Below, piece by piece: positions 15,009-17,374 of a DNA stretch of 17,374 nt. How positions within the stretch are numbered: the stretch's first letter is position 1; the number at the start of each line of letters is the position of its first letter. Position numbers and translations under genes: made by a program. The stretch comes from an uncultured Methylophilus sp. (lineage in GTDB: Bacteria; Pseudomonadota; Gammaproteobacteria; Burkholderiales; Methylophilaceae). The stretch covers positions 1 through 17,374 of the forward strand of contig CAKZJM010000241.1 of NCBI GenBank assembly GCA_936943315.1, written 5' to 3'. Under the pieces are notes generated by a model, which saw nothing but the letters and a program-made list of their open reading frames with translations, did not search any database and was not told where the DNA came from.

Positions 15009-15016
15009 TTTATAAT
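14988..15016 (+). promoter_or_regulatory. Promoter of the tRNA-Ile gene inside the end of rpoD
   Basis: A perfect TATAAT (15011-15016) lies right after the rpoD stop, with TTAGAA (14988-14993) 17 bp upstream inside the last rpoD codons. The predicted start (~15023) is a few nt before the mature tRNA at 15029. Confidence 0.7.
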
Positions 15017-15028
15017 CCCACGCTTTCC

Positions 15029-15107
<79 letters not shown>

Positions 15108-15116
15108 TTTATAAAG

Positions 15117-15147
15117 AGACTCAAGGTTAACGCCTTGGGTCTTTTTT
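15117..15147 (+). terminator. Intrinsic terminator after tRNA-Ile2
   Basis: AGACTCAAGG (15117-15126) pairs with CCTTGGGTCT (15133-15142), with one G-U pair and a six-base loop, followed by a run of T. It closes the tRNA transcription unit and any rpoD read-through. Confidence 0.93.
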
Positions 15148-15228
15148 CTTTGGTGGGGGGATGAAACTTTCATGCTAGGGATCGTCCAAATAATGACTTT
15201 ATTTTTGAAAGCCTTAGGACATATCTGT

Positions 15229-15630
15229 ATGAGAAGATTGCTGTGTTTAATGTTGGGAGTGATGGCGACTCAAGGTTGCGTTGCTGATGAAAATCCTTTG
15301 AGTGTGCATGTGTTGAATACGAGCACCGGCTTGCCATCTGCAAATGTTAGCGTCACGCTTGATAAAAAGGTGGATGGGCAATGGTTGCCGTTGGCCAGTG
15401 GATTTACAGATGCCCAGGGGCGGGTCAAAGCCTTGTATCCTGAACAGCAATCGATGCCGATTGGCGTCTACCGGGTGACCTTTAACACCGGCGAGTGGTA
15501 TGAAAAAAGAGGTGAGCAGACCTTTTTCCCTGAAGCCTCCATCGTGTTTACGGTGGATGGCAAGTTGGCGCATTACCACATTCCCTTATTGATCAGCCCT
15601 TATGGGTATTCAACCTATCGTGGTAACTGA
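15229..15630 (+). CDS. 5-hydroxyisourate hydrolase (transthyretin-like), exported
   Basis: Member of the HIUase/transthyretin-related family, which hydrolyses 5-hydroxyisourate to OHCU in urate breakdown. Family features are LSVHVLNTSTGLPSANVSV (H27), R65 in DAQGRVKALY, and HYHIPLLISPYGYSTYRGN at the end (H116, H118). From ATG 15229 the first ~19 residues form a signal peptide (RRLLCLMLGVMA..., cleavage near CVA/DE), leaving ~114 residues, the normal mature size. The product is probably periplasmic, like E. coli HiuH. The open frame extends to 15172, but that start would bury the signal peptide. The C-terminal tetrapeptide is YRGN instead of the nearly invariant YRGS. No uricase or OHCU decarboxylase gene is nearby, so its substrate here is uncertain. 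Confidence 0.9.
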   Translation: MRRLLCLMLGVMATQGCVADENPLSVHVLNTSTGLPSANVSVTLDKKVDGQWLPLASGFTDAQGRVKALYPEQQSMPIGVYRVTFNTGEWYEKRGEQTFFPEASIVFTVDGKLAHYHIPLLISPYGYSTYRGN

Positions 15631-15864
15631 CCCATTACCTTGGCCCCTCATAGAAGTGGTCGCCTTTTTGTATTGCATCCCGAAATGCATCCAATTCTAG
15701 CTCTCTCAAAGACTGGTTGATAACGACAATAACCCCCACTGAAGTCGTTGGGCGTTATGCTGGCTTGAGCTATCAGCCGGGATTTCTTCAGCCGCTGCTA
15801 TCGTTAGAGTAGTTTCTAATCTAAGATGACCATGACTAGAAGCCAATTCGATTAAGGGGTTAGG
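15631..15864. other. Non-coding gap with weak hairpins
   Basis: 234 nt between the HIUase gene and the DUF2127 gene. A possible weak terminator lies at 15642-15669 (GGC-CC-CT pairing with AG-T-GG-TC-GCC, then TTTTT). AACGAC and GTCGTT (about 15725-15751) form a six-bp stem with a long loop. No convincing promoter or small gene was seen. Confidence 0.4.
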
Positions 15865-16326
15865 TTGAAATTTACAAACAAGTTAGGCATTCGCTTGATC
15901 GCATTGTTTGAGGGTGGTAAGGCCATGCTTATGTTGGTTGCCTTGCTCATTTTCATTTTAGATTTTCATCTGAATGCCCATGAGCTAGCAGCAGCCCTGG
16001 TCGGCAGGCTTCACATCAATCCGCATGGGCATTATGTGAGTCTGTTGCTCAAGGTGTCCGAGAATTTTAGTGGGGAAGAGCTTGTCGCAGTCTGCCTCTG
16101 CGCCTTGATGTATTCGATTATCAAGTTCGCTGAGTCTATCGGGCTATGGCATCAACGCACCTGGGGCAGAACATTAGGGATCGCGAGCATAGGCGTGCTG
16201 ATTCCTTATGAAGTTTATGCATTGACCCATCATTACACGCATTTCAAGCTCTTAGTTTTGTTGATGAATAGTTTTATTGTTTTGTATCTATTTATGTTTT
16301 TTAATAAACGTACGAGTTCTGAATAA
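15865..16326 (+). CDS. DUF2127-type integral membrane protein
   Basis: 153 aa with four hydrophobic segments (about 9-33, 72-92, 103-120 and 127-146). The signatures GIRLIALFEGGKA near the start, KFAESIGLWHQRTWG (~87-101), LIPYEVYAL (~112-120) and a terminal NSFIVLYLFMFF fit the DUF2127 family of small bacterial membrane proteins of unknown function, by recollection and not by search. The start is TTG at 15865, preceded by AAGGGG about 5 nt upstream; no in-frame ATG gives a complete first helix. It is flanked by non-coding DNA on both sides and has no operon partner. Confidence 0.75.
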   Translation: MKFTNKLGIRLIALFEGGKAMLMLVALLIFILDFHLNAHELAAALVGRLHINPHGHYVSLLLKVSENFSGEELVAVCLCALMYSIIKFAESIGLWHQRTWGRTLGIASIGVLIPYEVYALTHHYTHFKLLVLLMNSFIVLYLFMFFNKRTSSE

Positions 16327-16619
16327 TCCGAATCGCAACGCATCGAGGGGTGAGGGCATGACCTGTATTGGCAACAGGATTTGATCTACTGGCTGAGGCG
16401 CCAGGCAATGTGTATGTTTAAATCTGACTCATCGCGTCGAATCTCAAATGTTGAGCCAAAATGATGAACTTAATTGTATTGGCGATGAATAACCACATAG
16501 ATTGCAGCGATAATCATTTACTGGCTAATGATCAGGTTCTAATATTAAAGATGTATATATTTCTGAAATATGCATCTAATTAGACAAACGTACCGTATTT
16601 AGGGGTTGAAGCAACATGC
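16327..16619. other. AT-rich control region before the ECF sigma gene
   Basis: 293 nt without a convincing gene. Small stems occur at 16362-16378 (CCTGT/ACAGG), 16389-16404 (CTGGC/GCCAG) and 16443-16455 (CTCAA/TTGAG). TGTATTGGC occurs twice (16364 and 16475). An imperfect palindrome at 16550-16576 has the perfect core ATTTC-T-GAAAT, 44 nt before the sigma gene. TGATC (16529) and TGTA (16552) are 18 bp apart. AGGGG (16601-16605) is a rather distant ribosome binding site for ATG 16620. Confidence 0.5.
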
Positions 16620-17195
16620 ATGTTAAAAAAAAGCTTGGAATCAATCGTGACAGATGACATCGAGGATTTAATAGCTCGAATAATTGAGAGAGATGAGGAT
16701 GCTTTTAACGATTTATATGAAGCTACTTTTAGTAAGGTCTACAGCCTGGCTTTAAAGATTACAAAAGATCCAAGCACTGCTGAAGAAGTGGTTGAGGATA
16801 CGTATTACCAGATATGGCAGGAAATTTATCGCTACGATTTTAACAAATGCCCTTTGTATAACTGGATGCTGATCATTTGCCGCTCGCGTGCCATTGATGC
16901 CGTGAGAAAGCAAAATGCCATTCCTGAAATGGTGGTTAATTATGATTGGGTGATTGAGTCAACTGAGTTATCAGCAGACGATAGATTGCAGAGCAAACAA
17001 AACTCAATTGCAGTGATTAAAGCATTATCAGAAATTAAACCCTTGCAAAGACAACTGTTACATCACGTTTTTTATTATGGCTTAACGCATCAAGAAATAT
17101 CCGTGATCATGAACATGCCTCTTGGCTCAGTGAAATCAACCATTAATAGAGCTCAAAAGTTATTAAGAGAGAAACTTAAAGGTGAGCAGTTTTGA
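16620..17195 (+). CDS. ECF-family RNA polymerase sigma factor
   Basis: 191-aa alternative sigma factor with only regions 2 and 4, the mark of the extracytoplasmic-function group. Region 2 spans ~26-97 (DAFNDLYEATFSKVYSLAL, then AEEVVEDTYYQIWQEIY and WMLIICRSRAIDAVRK). Region 4 spans ~135-187 (LSEIKPLQRQLLHHVFYYGL, with helix-turn-helix HQEISVIMNMPLGSVKSTINRA). It would direct RNA polymerase to a small stress or envelope regulon. The next gene begins at or just after its stop, as expected for a sigma/anti-sigma pair. The subgroup is not settled. The ATG at 16620 is the best start, although the nearest AGGGG lies 14 nt upstream. Confidence 0.92.
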   Translation: MLKKSLESIVTDDIEDLIARIIERDEDAFNDLYEATFSKVYSLALKITKDPSTAEEVVEDTYYQIWQEIYRYDFNKCPLYNWMLIICRSRAIDAVRKQNAIPEMVVNYDWVIESTELSADDRLQSKQNSIAVIKALSEIKPLQRQLLHHVFYYGLTHQEISVIMNMPLGSVKSTINRAQKLLREKLKGEQF

Positions 17196-17203
17196 ATAAA
17201 GAT

Positions 17204-17374
17204 ATGACAACCAACAAGCCTGAATCACTGGAGTTTGATTTATTTCTCGAACTGTTTGAGGCCACACCCGATTTAGCGCCTCCTGCCAATACAAAAGATC
17301 GCATCAAGAATAAATTGATGCAACGGGTTGCACAAAGCCGTGACAGTCAATTTTTTGTATTTTCAGAACAAGGA
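17204..17374 (+). CDS. N-terminal part of probable regulatory partner of the ECF sigma factor (cut by window end)
   Basis: An open frame runs from ATG 17204 off the right edge (57 residues visible). A TTG at 17192 in the same frame overlaps the sigma stop codon (TTGA) and is an alternative start. The visible part has FDLFLELFEATPDLAPPANTK, a basic helix (KDRIKNKLMQRVAQ) and then SQFFVFSEQG. The 'PP...K.RI..KLM.RV' plus 'FFVF' pattern resembles the start of the cupin-like domain of ChrR-type proteins, but the zinc-binding HxxxCxxC anti-sigma motif is not in the visible part. An anti-sigma or sensor role is inferred from position only. Confidence 0.6.
   Translation, partial: MTTNKPESLEFDLFLELFEATPDLAPPANTKDRIKNKLMQRVAQSRDSQFFVFSEQG

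Noticed and set aside
16461..16583. 40-codon open frame (MMNLIVLAMNN...) upstream of the ECF sigma gene
   Set aside because: It has no ribosome binding site or recognisable similarity and overlaps the likely control region; a chance frame in AT-rich DNA.

Overview
This window looks like a housekeeping stretch of a betaproteobacterial chromosome, most likely a Methylophilaceae-type methylotroph (Methylotenera/Methylophilus/Methylovorus-like). That assignment is an inference from gene order and protein character, not from a database search. The sequence has moderate GC, strong sigma-70 promoters and tightly packed operons of essential genes, with three less conserved spots: an AT-rich gene after folB, the tail after rpoD, and the right end.

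Left block (1-3852, + strand). A sigma-70 promoter drives the ribosomal/tRNA-modification operon rpsP-rimM-trmD-rplS, closed by a strong intrinsic terminator. A DNA-repair/recombination pair follows: an O6-alkylguanine-DNA alkyltransferase gene and xerD, 5 nt apart.

Middle block (3858-7108). On the minus strand, folB (dihydroneopterin aldolase) is followed after a single nucleotide by an AT-rich gene for a two-helix membrane protein of the putative phage abortive-infection (AbiC-like) type. That gene converges on xerD with only 5 nt between stop codons and is the best candidate for a defence or accessory gene. plsY (phospholipid synthesis) diverges from folB across a region holding a 19-bp palindrome. 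tsaD (tRNA t6A37 synthesis) is on the minus strand and diverges from rpsU.

Macromolecular-synthesis block (7147-15107, + strand). This is an expanded version of the classical rpsU-dnaG-rpoD operon: rpsU, a GatB/YqeY-domain gene, a 962-aa exported DUF3857/transglutaminase-like/TPR protein, dnaG, rpoD and then tRNA-Ile2 (CAU anticodon). The intergenic regions hold two hairpins after rpsU, a terminator after yqeY, a fresh promoter before the DUF3857 gene, a promoter and leader hairpin before rpoD, and a promoter for the tRNA inside the end of rpoD. Translation, replication priming and transcription initiation are therefore physically linked but apparently separately tunable.

Right end (15117-17374, + strand). 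After the tRNA terminator come a periplasmic 5-hydroxyisourate hydrolase with an unusual C-terminus, a DUF2127-type membrane protein with a TTG start, and a roughly 290-nt non-coding region with inverted repeats. An ECF sigma factor follows, its stop overlapping or close to the start of a second gene cut by the window edge, which is probably its regulatory partner.

No CRISPR array, insertion sequence, rRNA or complete prophage is visible. I found no convincing wholly new system. The best leads are the folB-coupled AbiC-like gene, the ECF sigma control region with its truncated partner, and the six-codon leader ORF coupled to trmD.
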